Of a stretch of 60,000 bases of DNA, positions 17,922 to 30,397 are shown piece after piece. A model generated the notes under the pieces. That model was given only the letters and a program-made list of their open reading frames with translations, was not told the origin of the DNA and searched no databases. Position numbers and translations under genes: made by a program. The DNA lies in NCBI RefSeq assembly GCF_029227915.1, contig NC_079889.1, forward strand, positions 10,604,001 through 10,664,000. Direction: 5' to 3'. This DNA comes from Hydractinia symbiolongicarpus (lineage: Eukaryota > Cnidaria > Hydrozoa > Anthoathecata > Hydractiniidae). Positions within the stretch are counted from its first letter, which is position 1; every line of letters begins with the position of its first letter.

Positions 17922-20900
17922 TGTGTATCTAGTGCTTTACTTATAGTCGCTTAGGTACAGGGAGGATTGTGTTGCCAAATGTGATTTGATCTTTTTTTGA
18001 AGACGTTTTTCTCCGATCGCTTGTTTTTACCAAGACGTGCTCTAATCCTTGTTTTGTAAAAGTATAGAATTTATATCTTTAACATAACATTTTCTTCGTC
18101 CGTAACACACGATTTGTTTTTTTCGTACACTTGTTCGTTAAAACTCTATACTTTTTGCATGCCAACTTTTTGTCAATCTTTGTGACTCTAATTACAATTT
18201 ATATTTTTTCTCTAAACAAAACATAACACGTGCGACAATTCGCTTTCTTGTACCCAGACTACCTGTGATTAAAAAGAAAGAACAAAAACATAAATGAAAA
18301 GTTATGTATCAAATAATTTTTAATTTTGTTCAGTAAAGGATTACACAAAAAGTCAATGTTTACTTCCTAAATACAATTCCCTTTACTTACGTTGAAGTAT
18401 AAAAAAGCTGGAATTATTTATTAAAAACGTGACCAATGTCACTTGCATGACAACATTTTGAGTTGACCGATGTCATTTTTTGTGACGTGCTGCATTTTTT
18501 TCGTTTATTATTTTCAACACCATATTTGTTGGTTAATTCCAGACCTTCCATACTCTAAAACCTTCATGCTGTCAAACATCAATAACCAACAAGTGTGTCC
18601 TTTTAAATTATTAGAAAAAACAATAATAATAATAATAAAATCCTTAGCAAATTCCTGTTGCTTATAAAAAAATATTCATTTATCCTAAATATTTATTTAT
18701 CCAAAACAAACAAAACAAAATAATTTTATTTATATAAATGTTACTATGGGAACATGTTCAACTTGTCAGCAAAAACATGTTCTTGCTTTTGTCTCTTTTA
18801 TCCATGAAACGCCTTCTCGTTTTTTATTCTTATATTTTTCAAATAGACCATAAGACATTATGTTATTGTTTTTGACAATTTGTTTTTCTACATTTTTTTT
18901 TATCAAAATTCTGTCTTGTCATTCCAGGGATCCCATCTCGAGATTTAATCCTGGCGAGGGGGGTTGAAGAAAACTTTCACTTGAATAACGCTCTCCAAAG
19001 GTGGTTGCAAATCGGGACGACATTTGAGCCAACATAGCCCGCCAACTTTTGTTGTTTAACATGCTGTCTCGAATTGCACTAGCAGACAAAGTAAAAAAAT
19101 ACGCTCAAATATTGTCCGCTATTTCTCAATATGTCAAAAAAGGTTAGCCCCCATTATTATGCTCCATGTTTTACGTTGCCATGGTTTTCTGTACCCACCA
19201 TCTTGTTGGCCTACATTTTGACCTCATTTTAAAACATCCTTTTTGAATCCTTTCTCACACTTTCGAATGTCCCAGTATGCCCGACAATCATTTTTAAAAT
19301 GGTTGGATGTTGTCCAGAGGCTGTTGGATTTATAATATAAAGAAAGACCTTACCTATGGAATATATCAGATTGAAACTATTTGAAAAGAGATATCAAGGA
19401 GAACGTGCTCTCTGGAATAACAGAAGAATTCAACATCCCTCTCCATGTTCTAGTGTCTTCGATGATTAGCTTCGTCCTTTTTCTTCTTCGCTGAATTCAT
19501 TTCCTTATAAGAACTCTATATTTTTCTTATCACCCTTATCTAAATGCGGTTTTTATAAGGTTGCATTCCCATCAATTTCAACCAATGTTAGCAATGGATT
19601 ATTTATTGTTTTTCTTTTTCCCCATCAATTTTAATTCTTGTAACTGTTTGTGAAAACGGTTGGTAGTGTATGCCTACTGTGGTGTTTTTATATTTTATTT
19701 AATTGCCTCCTATCGACTTTGACTGACAAAAAATCAAGGTTTTCAGTAGTTATTATAGCCTAAAACTTATAAATCCTCGGAAATTTTAAAAATTCGAGCT
19801 GTAAAAAAAAATTTCAGACGAGAAGATCAAGAACAACAAGGCGTTTGATCAGTGAAATAAGTGATTATTTGATCACAGAGGAAAAGGGGGAGAGCTGCAT
19901 TGTAGTTGTTATTTTAATAAATTACAATTATTTCTGTATGCATGTTAAAGCATGATTTAGGGAAGGATATATCGAAAAAATATTTAAAATTTGATATAAA
20001 TCACATTAAAAATAGAAAAAGTTATTTCGTTTTAAAAATAAAATAAAAATATAATTTTCACCTTGATCCTGCGAAAAAACAAAACAAGAACAGATGATAG
20101 AGAATCATTTTGTCGCCGTCAGATTGTTGGCTAAATAGTCCATCATTTGTATATGTTCCCAGAAGAATTACTTATAGCAGTATTTGCAAAGAAATACTTT
20201 ACAGGGAAATTGCGCACCAGTTTAGATACCATCACATTGCAATGAAACCTCTAAAGAGCTATGTTAGTTTCTCCCAAAAACTTAAAAATAAAAATACTTC
20301 CAGAGCGTTCTGGAATACACAGTATTTTTAACGGAGCACTCACAATCGAAAATATGCAAGCTGAACGTCAAACCAATCTTTTTCATTCTTTTCTTCTTTT
20401 CTAAATGTCTATTCAAAATATAAGTATAGTGCAAATTCGAAATCGGTGTTTTACAGTCTATAATATACTGAAGCGTCAATAGATTTTTATAAATTTATAC
20501 GTCGAAAAACAATTTAACCCTAACCTAATTAAAAACGAAACAGAAACACACGCTCAATAAAAATGCAAATCATTTAAATCTTATCCCAATTTTCCACTTT
20601 TGTATGATGCTTCCGTTCTGATCAATTCTAAATTCTCACAACCAGGTATTATGTTTGTGTAAGTTTTTCTTTCGTGACATTTCAATCCTTTTCTTTCTAA
20701 CGTTGGTCTAATGCTGTTTTCTCATATTTCTTCTTTTTTTACTCTCTCTTTTACTTTTTGTGAGAATTTTTGTTAATGTTTGTCCATTACATTTGTTATT
20801 TACGCTATTCAGCATTAAGAGCCATTGGAAATTAATGGATTCTTGAAATGCATTTCAAGAACCCCTCCCACCCCTTCTTCCTCTTCTCCAATTTGATTCT

Positions 20901-22990
20901 TATTTCTAACGTAAATTAATTGGTACAGTGTAAAAAATAGTTATTTCCATTGGTTGGAGTTTGAATGTTCTAATCCTCATTATTTCCATGCATCATTATT
21001 CCCAAAATCTATTTTTTGCTTCTTCATTATACGCCTCACTTTTCTGTTATTTCGGTATTTCGCTTATTCTCAAAAGACTAATTGATCAGTGCAACTTATT
21101 TTCAAGTAACTTTTCCTTTTAGAATTATTTTCACAATACAATTTTATAACTTCTGCCTACCATGCAAAGAATATTGCCAAATATTTTTTAATACAGGTTC
21201 TCAGCAGGTTAGAATTAATGTTACACACGCTGAGAAAAATGGAGCCTGTCTTTGGCGGTGGTGTATGGCGTAATTTTCTTTCCCTTACGTTTCCATAAAC
21301 GGCAATCCTAGGGTTTGAAGCTATACGATTTCGTTGAAGAAAACTAAATTATTTGGACGCTAATTATGGCTGATATCATGATAGTTAGACATAGAATAAA
21401 CAAAGCATAAAAAACAAAATATGATATTATTACGTGTTTGTTTGAAGGTTTTAAGTGAAGCTTTTGTTAAGCTAAGGGATACAGCTAAGGGATTTTTAAC
21501 GTGTATCCTGCTTTTAGGCGGTTTTATAGTAACTAAAAAGAGATCAGGCGTTTACAGGTAATACCTATTATACATCATGCTAAACTAACCACTGACAGAT
21601 AGTGGGTCTTACGTCGTTAATGGTTAACTAAACAAAGAAAGAACTGGTAGGTTTCACTCCCCCGGGGACTTATAAGAAAGTTGTTCGTATATAAGAACAA
21701 TCTCTGGATGAACTTAATGTTTCGACGTTGGATTTTTTGCTCTATCGGAATTATATTACTGGATACAACAGGGGTATAGCTGTAGGAAAATCTCTAAAGC
21801 TGGGTATTTGTATACAAGTATCGTATCCCTGAGAAACATAATGAGGTTAAAATTGGATTTAATCCAAAAAATCTTTGAAACTATTTTATAAGGTTTAATG
21901 TCTTTATATTTTCATGAATACTTAATGTTGTGAACATTTCGAGGTCAACTTATTTATGAGTAGAAAATTAGCTTCAAGTACTTATATTTACAACTGATAA
22001 AAGCACACGTACACTTAAAAAAAAGGTATGAAGAATTCTTAGGTTACACTATTTCGACAAAGGATTGATTACTATAATCGATGAAACTTTCGCGACTTTC
22101 GCGATTTTTGACATTTTTTTGCAAAACTTCGTCTCGCAAAATTTTCAAAAACTAGTCGTTAGCCCGTGGAAAATGCGCTTGAGCACTTTCCGCATTGTCT
22201 GCAATATAGAAAAATCCGTTCCAAGGTCCGAAGGCGCTAAAGCATCAAATAATCATTGCATGTTGACGTCAGCAAATAATCTTAGTCCTTAGGTCGCTGT
22301 GAACTTTTTCAATTGCGCATGACTTAGATATAAACGGCGTTCTTTTGGTTGTTGCCCTCTTTTTCATATTATTATGTCCGGGAATGAATAATAAATCTTT
22401 TTGGCGCTACTATTTTTAAAAAATTTTCAAATAAGCATTGTTAACTTGAACCGAATTTCTCAATTGCTTGAATTGTTTTGCTTAATTAAACCATAAAAAC
22501 GTTGGTTAGTGACACACCACGCAAGTGAAACTCTCACTTAGTAGGAGATATTTTTTCAGCTAAAAATGCAATGAAGATAGAAGAGCAAAAAGTTTGAACT
22601 CCGGTACATTGTTTTAAAATGAAGTCGGCCGCATTTTTGAACATATCGTATTCTAATATGAATTAACTAAATATCCTATTGTAAATAAACTCTTGGTAAG
22701 TGAGACATTATACGTTTGTTTTCACAAGTACACTAGTTTACTTTTTAAAACATTCACTAAAGCGGGATACTGTACATGGAAATAAGAAAATAAAAAATTA
22801 GTTTCTCCCCTCATCTCTATTCGCCTCAAACCCTTCTCCATTACGTATGTGCGGACGGGGCAGCTCCAACGTATACCATAGGCGTAAAAGAGCCATACAG
22901 ATTACCGTACACTTTTTTATATCAGAAACCAAGCAAAAGGTCTAGTCGCCTAGATTTTTTAATTACTTCGGTATTCTAGTATTTAAGTAT
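17922..22990. other. 5-kb gene-free region upstream of the phospho-lyase gene
   Basis: No exon-like reading frame, tRNA or rRNA is recognisable. The part next to 17921 must hold the phospho-lyase promoter, but no distinctive box is visible. The sequence is AT-rich with poly-T tracts, a short (AAT)n near 18625 and the small palindrome at 20840-20861. Confidence 0.5.
20840..20861. repeat. Perfect 22-bp palindrome
   Basis: TTCTTGAAATG followed by CATTTCAAGAA is an exact self-complementary sequence with no spacer. TTCnnGAA-like words resemble heat-shock or STAT half-sites, but no nearby gene supports a regulatory reading. Confidence 0.6.
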
Positions 22991-23063
22991 CTTATTTCTT
23001 GAAAGCGGTCGCAAAAACTTTTTCGCCAACATTTCAGTCAACTTGTCGCTACGATTTGCTCTA

Positions 23064-23277
23064 CCCTATAAAAACATTGGCAACATGCTGGCATTCATAC
23101 CAACATATTCATTCATTATCTTTTTTCAAAATGGCGGAGATGGAAGCTGCCACATTTATATTTTTATCCTTGAATTTAGATGATGATGTAAAAACAGGCG
23201 AAAAGAATAAAGGGGTTGCTATGAATGAAGGGGTAATTCATTTAGTATTAAATATTAATTTTGTGGAATTCATTTAG
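23064..23277 (+). mobile_element. Possible Harbinger-like leader and first exon, remnant
   Basis: A TATA-like CTATAAAAAC at about 23063-23072 is followed, about 60 bp on, by AAAATGGCG (ATG at 23131). This opens a 48-codon frame beginning MAEMEAATFIFLSLNLDDD. Short proteins starting this way, preceded by GCCAACATG-type words, recall first exons of PIF/Harbinger elements. GCCAACAT words flank it at about 23022 and 23457. No catalytic domain and no clear terminal repeats are visible, so this is a weak call. It may be meaningless. Confidence 0.25.
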
Positions 23278-23604
23278 TTAAAATTTGAGCATACCTAACA
23301 AACAAGTAATGAATAACAAACATTTGAAATAATGATATAACATAACTGCTGCTTCACACTTTCACATTCTTGATAGACGTTCAACACGCGAATAAGTGAA
23401 ATAACAAGAATGTTGGCTTCTTTGTGTTTTTAAAATACATGGTATAGCAAACCACGCCAACATGTTCACGCGGTTTGCGGACGCCTTAAAATCGCGTAGT
23501 GGAAATTGCGATATTAAAGGCACTGCATAATCTCGTCGAAAGCATCTTAATGTTTTTGAGAAAATATAAGCTGTAGTGAAAGTTTCCTAAAATTTCCAGG
23601 GCTC

Positions 23605-24360
23605 TTAACTCTATTCGGTCCGGGGGTTTTCGAACATACTATGACTGGGGTGAGAGGGGGCAGGGGCTGATTCCGCTCCCCTCAATAACTTTTCATAGGA
23701 TTGTTTAAATTGGATCGAACTTGGCATACTTATAGTACGTCATAAAAGAAACAAAATCGCAGCAATAAATTTTTGCTTGCGTCAGCACATTTTCAGTGAC
23801 GTCATCAGAAGCTTGAAATTTGTTAAAAATGCCACTATCTGCTTAAAATTTAATCACTTTTGTTCTAGAATGAATTTTTACATTCTGTTTGAAGTTTCTG
23901 AAAGTTAAACAAAAGTTATTTAACATATCTTCCGATTTTTACATGGGTCGCATAACAAATTGCCAAAAATTGCCCAAAAATCCGTTTTTACCAATTTTCG
24001 GGTAAAACCTGACAAAATCGGGAAAACAGATTAGTCACGTGTCTGAATTATGCAAAATCATTCTTCTTGATAAAACAAAGTTGTGTTGCAAGTTTCATGT
24101 TGGAAGGATAATCCTAACAGGAGTTATTAAATTTTCCCCATTATAAGGACTTTATAGAGATTTTTAGGGGTAGTTTCGAGTAATGGCCAATATCAAAGCC
24201 TCTGAAGGGTTGGGATCTAAAGATTCAGCATGCAGATGTCTAATAGATGAATATTGAAACTCAGTAAGTGTCACAGCCATATAACAAAGCAATAAGGAGT
24301 TATTAAATAAAAGCGTCAGGGGGGGCGGAATCCCCCCCCAACCGGACCGAATAGGGTTAA
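23605..24360. mobile_element. piggyBac-like non-autonomous element, TTAA-flanked, copy 1
   Basis: TTAA at 23605-23608 and at 24357-24360 flank a 748-bp interior. The left end is CTCTATTCGGTCCGGGGG. The right end, read inward on the other strand, is CCCTATTCGGTCCGG. Similarity between the two ends continues over some 60 bp to GATTCCGCTCCCC versus GATTCCGCCCCCC. TTAA target duplication with CCCT-type termini is the hallmark of piggyBac. There is no transposase, so it is a MITE. A related copy is at 25940-27342. Confidence 0.75.
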
Positions 24361-25139
24361 TACTCAGCGTCGGATTATTTAACATGATGTTGTTGTACGG
24401 TCATTTTGAAACTGGGAAGTTTCTCCACAAATAACAAACCTGGCAAATACTGTGATACCTTTCCCATTTAGTGAAGTGGTAACTTTAAAGATATAACGTT
24501 TCTGTGGTAGAATGTAAAAAAAATACAATTCCTTTCGCTTTAAATTTCTTCTGAAACTTCTTCGTTGTCGTTTCATTCACTCAAACATTTTTCTTTATAA
24601 CTTTTTCTAGTTAACGACATCACGCCAAATTATATATAATTTACTTTTATAATAAAATTTTGGAGATTCACCTTTGTGTTGTTTTTTATGTAATTTGAAT
24701 TAAAACGTACTTCATGCACGACCAGCTGTTGTGATTTTAGCAACTGCTAGCTTTTTCATTAAAATCGAACATTTCTTTGGAACGTCTTCAAATGGAATAC
24801 TTTTTTAATGTATATTTTTTTATTGGCGTAACTCGAACTTATCGTCTCTGAGGCAGTTCGTTTGAAAAATTATTCTGTCGCCGTTGAAGCTTCAAAAAAT
24901 TAAGAAGCTAATAAAAAAGAAATAAAAACAGATATCGTTTTATCATCTTGTAAGATTAAATAAGATACAGCATATAACATACTCTATACTCGTACGGTAT
25001 GTATAATTTTAAGAAATCAAGTAAGAAACGTTCAGTGGTAAAATTGCCAAAAAATAAGAAACTGCCAGTACTAGAGCCTTCACTGGTTCCTTTTCAAAAA
25101 CGACGAATCGATGCACACATTGGAAACATTATGTTGAGA
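24361..25139. other. Gene-free spacer
   Basis: AT-rich sequence between the TTAA-flanked element and the 340-bp direct repeats. No gene, RNA or clear repeat is seen. Confidence 0.5.
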
Positions 25140-25865
25140 GAATTCAATTGATATACCAATGGTACCGGGTTAAGCCACAAGTAACTGTGTGGCCCGGTGT
25201 TGTACGTCACATCGAGTGCTTAAAAGAGCACTTAATAAAACCGTGTCATACATTCGGTTGGAGTGCTTTGGTACATGTATACAGTATGTTGTAAACCGAG
25301 TGAAACGCATACCCAATTATACATAGTTTTCAAAAAATAACTTTACCCAACATTTACCTGAAATGAAAACACAGTGTACAGACAGTTGTTAACTCTTTAG
25401 CAACAACGATTGGTCAATATTATTTTATTTTACGGAATAAGTTTTCGGGAAAGTTAAATAATTAATAGTGACAACGGGCTGAGCGCTTAGTGCAAGTAAA
25501 CCGTATTGTGCATTTGTGAAAACGAGGCTAATCCATAAATAACTGTCCTGGCTTTGAACGCACGGCAGAGCATTAATAAGAACTGTAAACTGTGCCATAC
25601 ATTCAGTTTGAGCGCTTTAATACAGGTATATAGTATGTCGTAAATCAATTTTATGGTGTTTCTGATGTAATATATTTTTCAAAAAATAAATTTAAAAACA
25701 ACATTTACAACTCGTTGTTACCCCATCATAGGAAAAACAGTCAGCCAACCATTTTTTAGTTTTTGGAGAATGTCCGTGGTGAAAGTTCAGAAATAAATGT
25801 TACTCCAGGCTGAGCGCTTAGCACAGGTAAAGAATATCGCTCATTCATATAGGTGTAATACCCTT
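25140..25865. repeat. Degenerate direct repeat of about 340 bp, just over two units
   Basis: GTGTCATACATTCGGTTGGA at about 25244 matches GTGCCATACATTCAGTTTGA at about 25592, and similarity continues through AGTATGTYGTAAA. TTTTCAAAAAATAA recurs at about 25327 and 25675. GGCTGAGCGCTTAG recurs at about 25475 and 25809. The offsets are 348, 348 and 334 bp, so the segment is an old tandem duplication, or a satellite relic. No coding potential is seen. Confidence 0.6.
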
Positions 25866-25939
25866 TTGCTTAAAAGGTTTATCGCAACAGAAACACAGGA
25901 ATCATCCCTTCGTTAACACTGGATTGAGCGCGTTTAGGC

Positions 25940-27342
25940 TTAATCCTATTCAGGCCGGGGGGAGGGGGCAAAAATTCCCTACCTGGCATACTTTCGTTAA
26001 ACACTCTGGAACTATAAATGGTATTACCCTGAAACTCCTAGTACCTGACGTTGGATCAGAAGTATGGAAAAAAAACTTCCAAAATTTACATATAATATTC
26101 ACAACTTAAGGTACTGTTCCAATTTATTTTTAGTATTTTGTTATATAGATTTTAAAATGGACTTAAAATGTTAACATTTAGGTTTATATGTCTAAAGTTG
26201 TTTAAATAACTTGCGCCCTTCGCTCTTACCGCCTTTCGACGCCCGTGGGCGTTATTTTTAATTTTTAGGGAACGCCCGCTTACGCCTTTTTATTCACTAA
26301 AACTTTGATACCTGCGTTGCTTGTCAATAATTTTATAAGCTTTTCTCATTTCATTGTAAGCATTTCTCAATAAAAAATGTATAGAATTAATCTTTGAACT
26401 ATGTCTCTAACCCAGGTGTGCATATATAATTGACTTATTTTCAAATGTGAACAAGACGTATGATATACCCAAACAACCTCGCGAATAAAGTTTACAAAAA
26501 GCTGTCTATCAAATTGGGATTTTTGTTACGAAGTTAGACACGACATATTTTACTATTCAGATACGCAATAATATTTGTTACACACTTATTTTTCAAAATT
26601 GATTTGTGAGACCTTCCTGAACGGAAAATTCCTCGAACTTTTAATTTTCGATGGGTCCGTCTTGGGTGAACCGACTGACAGGAAGAAGAAAGACCACAAA
26701 CCCACAAACCCCAAAATTTGCGAAATTCATTAATTCAGTTAATTCTGCCTACATTCACTTTTAAAAAGTTTGGTGGAAACACCTTTATTTACTAGTTAGT
26801 TAAACAAGTGTTTTGAACACTTGTCTTATCTTTTTAAAAAAGAAAAAAGAAAAAAAAAGTAAAAATAGTTACCAAGATGAGATTCGAACACACGACGACT
26901 CCCGTGTCGGTGCTCAGAGAGGCAAAAATTTTCATTCTTGTAGGACACATTTGCGTTTTAATACAAGCTCACGAGCTTGTAATAATATTTGTTACGTTAG
27001 CGCTTTAAAGAGTCTTAAAGCCAAAATAGCTAAAATATTCCTTTAATTATTAAAATTAACTTTATTTTTAATATTTACTAAAAAGGAAATAAAAATCTAT
27101 CATGAAGCTACACAAATTCAAAAGAAAACTTCTGACATCAGCAAAAAATACTGTTGACAGTAAGCATTTGAGGTATGATTTTTAATTGTCATATGACTGA
27201 CATCATCCGTACTAAGTTTTAAAAGTTATACCCTAATACAAGGGAAGTTATGAGGGTAGGAAATTTTTGCCCCCCCCCCCCCCCCCCCCATCAGGACTAC
27301 ACTCGCCCCTCCCCCCCTATACCCTGACCTGAATAGGGTCAA
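25940..27342. mobile_element. piggyBac-like non-autonomous element, copy 2, with a 20-C run
   Basis: The left end is TTAA then TCCTATTCAGGCCGGGGGG. The right end, inverted, is TTGACCCTATTCAGG. Inside these, GGCAAAAATTCCCTACC on the left is matched by GGCAAAAATTTCCTACC on the right, so the terminal repeats extend to roughly 60-100 bp. The right TTAA has decayed to TCAA (27339-27342). A C20 run (27270-27289) lies in the right repeat. At 1.4 kb it is longer than copy 1. The interior has no transposase and may include a nested insertion. A short palindrome with CGCCCGTGGGCG lies at about 26240. Confidence 0.65.
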
Positions 27343-29540
27343 CGGGGAAATATATGTTATCTATCTCACGAAGATAAATAAGGTCTTTGTTGAAAAGCTT
27401 ACACCTTTTTAAGGACAAAGTCTACTTTATGTAGTATGCCGATTCAAGGCGCACGCAGCAGAATTAAACCGTGTAAAAACAAATCAACAAAAAATTCAGG
27501 TAATGAGAGTCACATCGGCAACTGAAAATTTAAGGTAAACACAGTCTTTTTTACCATAGTTTTGCTAATATAGCATAGCGGTAAAGCTATCGCACATCCC
27601 ATCGTTACGCTGAATGCACAATAATAGATTTAATAGTTGACATTTGGGCTAGAGTTTTGTCCAGAATTCCGCAAAGACCCTTGGATTTGTGCCCTAAGCC
27701 GTATCACGGAGCGAACCATAATAAAAATATCGCAAAGCCGTCGATGTAGTAAAAAGACGTAAGAGGATCCGCAACAGCTTGGTCCAACGCAGCTGAGGAA
27801 ATTTTTTAAATTCTACTTTCTGGATTTAAAAAAACTTGCACCGATGCATTAAATTTTTGCAAGAATTAAATTACGCGAATTTTTTGCTTTTCGCGAAATG
27901 CTTTACATCAATGATGTTTACATTAATGATATTAATAGCATTTCAAGGGACTTTGAATTTAAATTTTTAGCAAGACCAGACTAGTAGGTCAATAAAAGTG
28001 AGGAAACGCAGCAAAATGAGTACATGTAAAAAGGTAGTCTTTACATAACAGACGTCCTGAAAAGATAAAATATTGTTGTCAGGAACAATTATCATTTTTG
28101 ATAACATTTGAATACAAAATAAACATTCGGAAGTCACAAAATGGATAAAAGTTTGTTTAAGTTGTTTTAATATTTTATAAGCATATCATAAACCTCCGAC
28201 GTCTGTTCATACCGTTTGTTATAGTATATTTTTGCGGAATTTTCAAACATTTACTTGCTATTTGGTGCAGTAAATTCATTTTGTATAGGACTTCTTCCAT
28301 GCCTTAATATGTGTTTAAACGATACGATCGACGCTCTCTTTTATAAGTACCAGTAAATATTTGAGTTAAATCATTTTGCAAGGCATCCCTTTATTCAATT
28401 ACTTTATATTTTTATTCACGGCCGCTTCGCGGTCCGAAAACCAGCTTATGAATTAAGATTATCCGTATACTTCAGCAAATGAATAACTGACTAGTAAAAA
28501 TTCAAAGCTCTTACATGAATATTAATATGCATGTGCGTGAAATCTTTGAGAAAAGAACCACTAGGTTAAAACGATACTTTGAACATAACTGTCCTGTTAA
28601 GTCGGCCGAGCACATGCTGCGTTTTAGCCTAGTTAATTAAGCTTTCTTCTAAGAAATCAAATTCATTTTCTCTAAAACGAAAGATTAGACGAAAAGAAAT
28701 TTAAATCTACCTCATAACAAACCCTGCTGAATTACGATCAACCAATCAGCACAAAGTCAACGTGGTCACGTCTTATCCTCTTAAATATTTTAAGACTTAA
28801 TTATTTTTATTCAGGTGAGCGTGGACATTCTAGCCCAAAACGAAGGATTTCCAAATATTGACCACGTCAACAAAAAACAATAGAATAAACCAATCAAAAA
28901 CGCGTTCGTGTTCTGAGCGCAGAAATATCGTTTGAAAATTATGCTTCTCAAAGTACTTAAATAGGGTTAACAACGGCAACCTAATATAACTGACTATCCT
29001 AAAGTTATATAAAATTGGTAAAAAGTTTCCAAATTTTGATCCCTGAAACAGTAAAACGGCATAAATCAGGAGTTATTACGAAAGACTTGAGGGGCTTTCG
29101 TCACTCCCCAACTATTCTAGTCTTCGCGATGCTTTAAATTTGAAATTTACCTGAGATATTTGTGAAATGTTTTTAGGCGGCAAAAAAGGAGAGAGTCCAG
29201 CAAAAAAATTGTATTGTTATCGAGTAATTCTTGATATAAGAAAACAATCAAATGTTATATTGAAAAAATTCTCCAAATTATTTTCTTATTCTTCTCTTCG
29301 TTTTTGTCTTGAAATTTGAAATTTCTGATACGAAGATATTTAAACCCTTCCGTTTTTGGATTTTTAGCTGATGTCCCCACATTGAGTCGGGTTTTGGAGC
29401 CATTTTTAGAGATACAGTTTTAGAGCCATTTTTCGTGCTCATTTTTTTTTTTCGTTGTGATTTTAGATTTCTACCCTTGTCTTCGGAGCCCTCGCTATTT
29501 AAGAGGTTTCGGCTTTTAAAACTAGGAAAAAACTTTCTTA
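27343..29540. other. Gene-free intergenic region
   Basis: No gene is recognised. A tRNA-A-box-like word (TAGCATAGCGGTAAAGC) at about 27571 lies in a copy without a matching B box or cloverleaf, just inside this stretch. CCAAT words occur at about 28740 and 28890, the latter within ACCAATCAAAAACGCG, which resembles the transporter upstream region. No exon follows them. Confidence 0.45.
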
Positions 29541-29608
29541 CCGGGCAGAAATTTCCGCGAAAAGGGGCGAAAATCGCGAAAATTTCTGCCCGCGAAAATT
29601 TCTGCCCG
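29541..29608. repeat. Hairpin repeat with CGGGCAGAAATTT arms
   Basis: CGGGCAGAAATTTCCGCG (29542-29559) is inverted as CGCGAAAATTTCTGCCCG (29575-29592), with one or two mismatches and a loop of about 15 bp. The right arm is then repeated directly at 29592-29608. The DNA could form a stable hairpin. Similar GCGAAAATTTCTGCC words are dispersed in some invertebrate genomes; a MITE core is likely. Confidence 0.65.
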
Positions 29609-30109
29609 TAAAGTAATTATAAATTATGAGATACCGCTCTGTTATACCGTTGTCTATAAAGAAATTCGTAGTGGAGTACGGAAGTGATATTTTTTATTGG
29701 ATTCGTTCTACTGCGGAAATAAAATAACTTTTCTCAAAAATTATTTTAATAAAAATCTTTACAACGTGTAAATTTCAACACACGACAACAAAATAACTAT
29801 TATAAGAAAAAACCCTCGAAAAATATCAAATTTAATTTCATTCTTCATGTTTAAACTAGAGACTTTTTCTCGCTTAAAGCCATTGCAAGAAACAAATGCA
29901 AGGGAATTTTTTATCAAAAGAACAGAGGTAATGGAGCTGGCTGAAAGTAGATGGAGGGAGACCAAAAAAACTCTTCTTCGGTCTACGCTAGATCGTACGA
30001 TCACCTAAACATAGATGAATCAAATACAAAAATTTTTCCCTATATTTGACTTGACGGCAAGTTTTTTTAACTCGATCAAATTCAGTTTTTTCTTAATTAC
30101 CTAAAAATA

Positions 30110-30355
30110 TGAGTTACGAGAAGTTTATTGCATAGTCACTAGAATTGTAGAAGACATTTTCGAGAATTGTAAGGCATATTTACGATAAATCTACAGCATA
30201 ATTACCGAAAATACTAAAAATCTTTTAATAATTACGAAAATTCTAAATGGTAATTACGAGAAGTCTATTACGTAATTACAAGAAATTTACGGCACAGTTA
30301 CGAGAAGTCTATTTCAAATCACAATAAATCTATGCCATAGTTACGAAAAAGCTAG
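30110..30355. repeat. Degenerate ~31-bp minisatellite downstream of ACAA2
   Basis: The phrase ATTACGAGAAGTCTATTRCR recurs with heavy decay about every 30 bp (for example near 30113, 30250, 30277 and 30298). It ends about 40 bp beyond the ACAA2 stop codon, so it probably overlaps that gene's 3' UTR or poly(A) region. Confidence 0.55.
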
Positions 30356-30397
30356 TGCATCCACCACACAAGGTAAAATTAATTTCATTATTTAAAA

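Noticed and set aside
19270-19480. Possible coding relic in the intergenic region
   Set aside because: Short in-frame pieces were inspected, but stops interrupt every frame and no family was recognised.
26870-26960. tRNA-like stretch with GATTCGAAC (B-box-like on the - strand)
   Set aside because: The T-arm cannot be paired and no acceptor or anticodon arm can be drawn. At best it is a decayed SINE head.
27565-27610. TAGCATAGCGGTAAAGC, an A-box-like tRNA 5' half
   Set aside because: No B box at the right distance and no paired acceptor stem.
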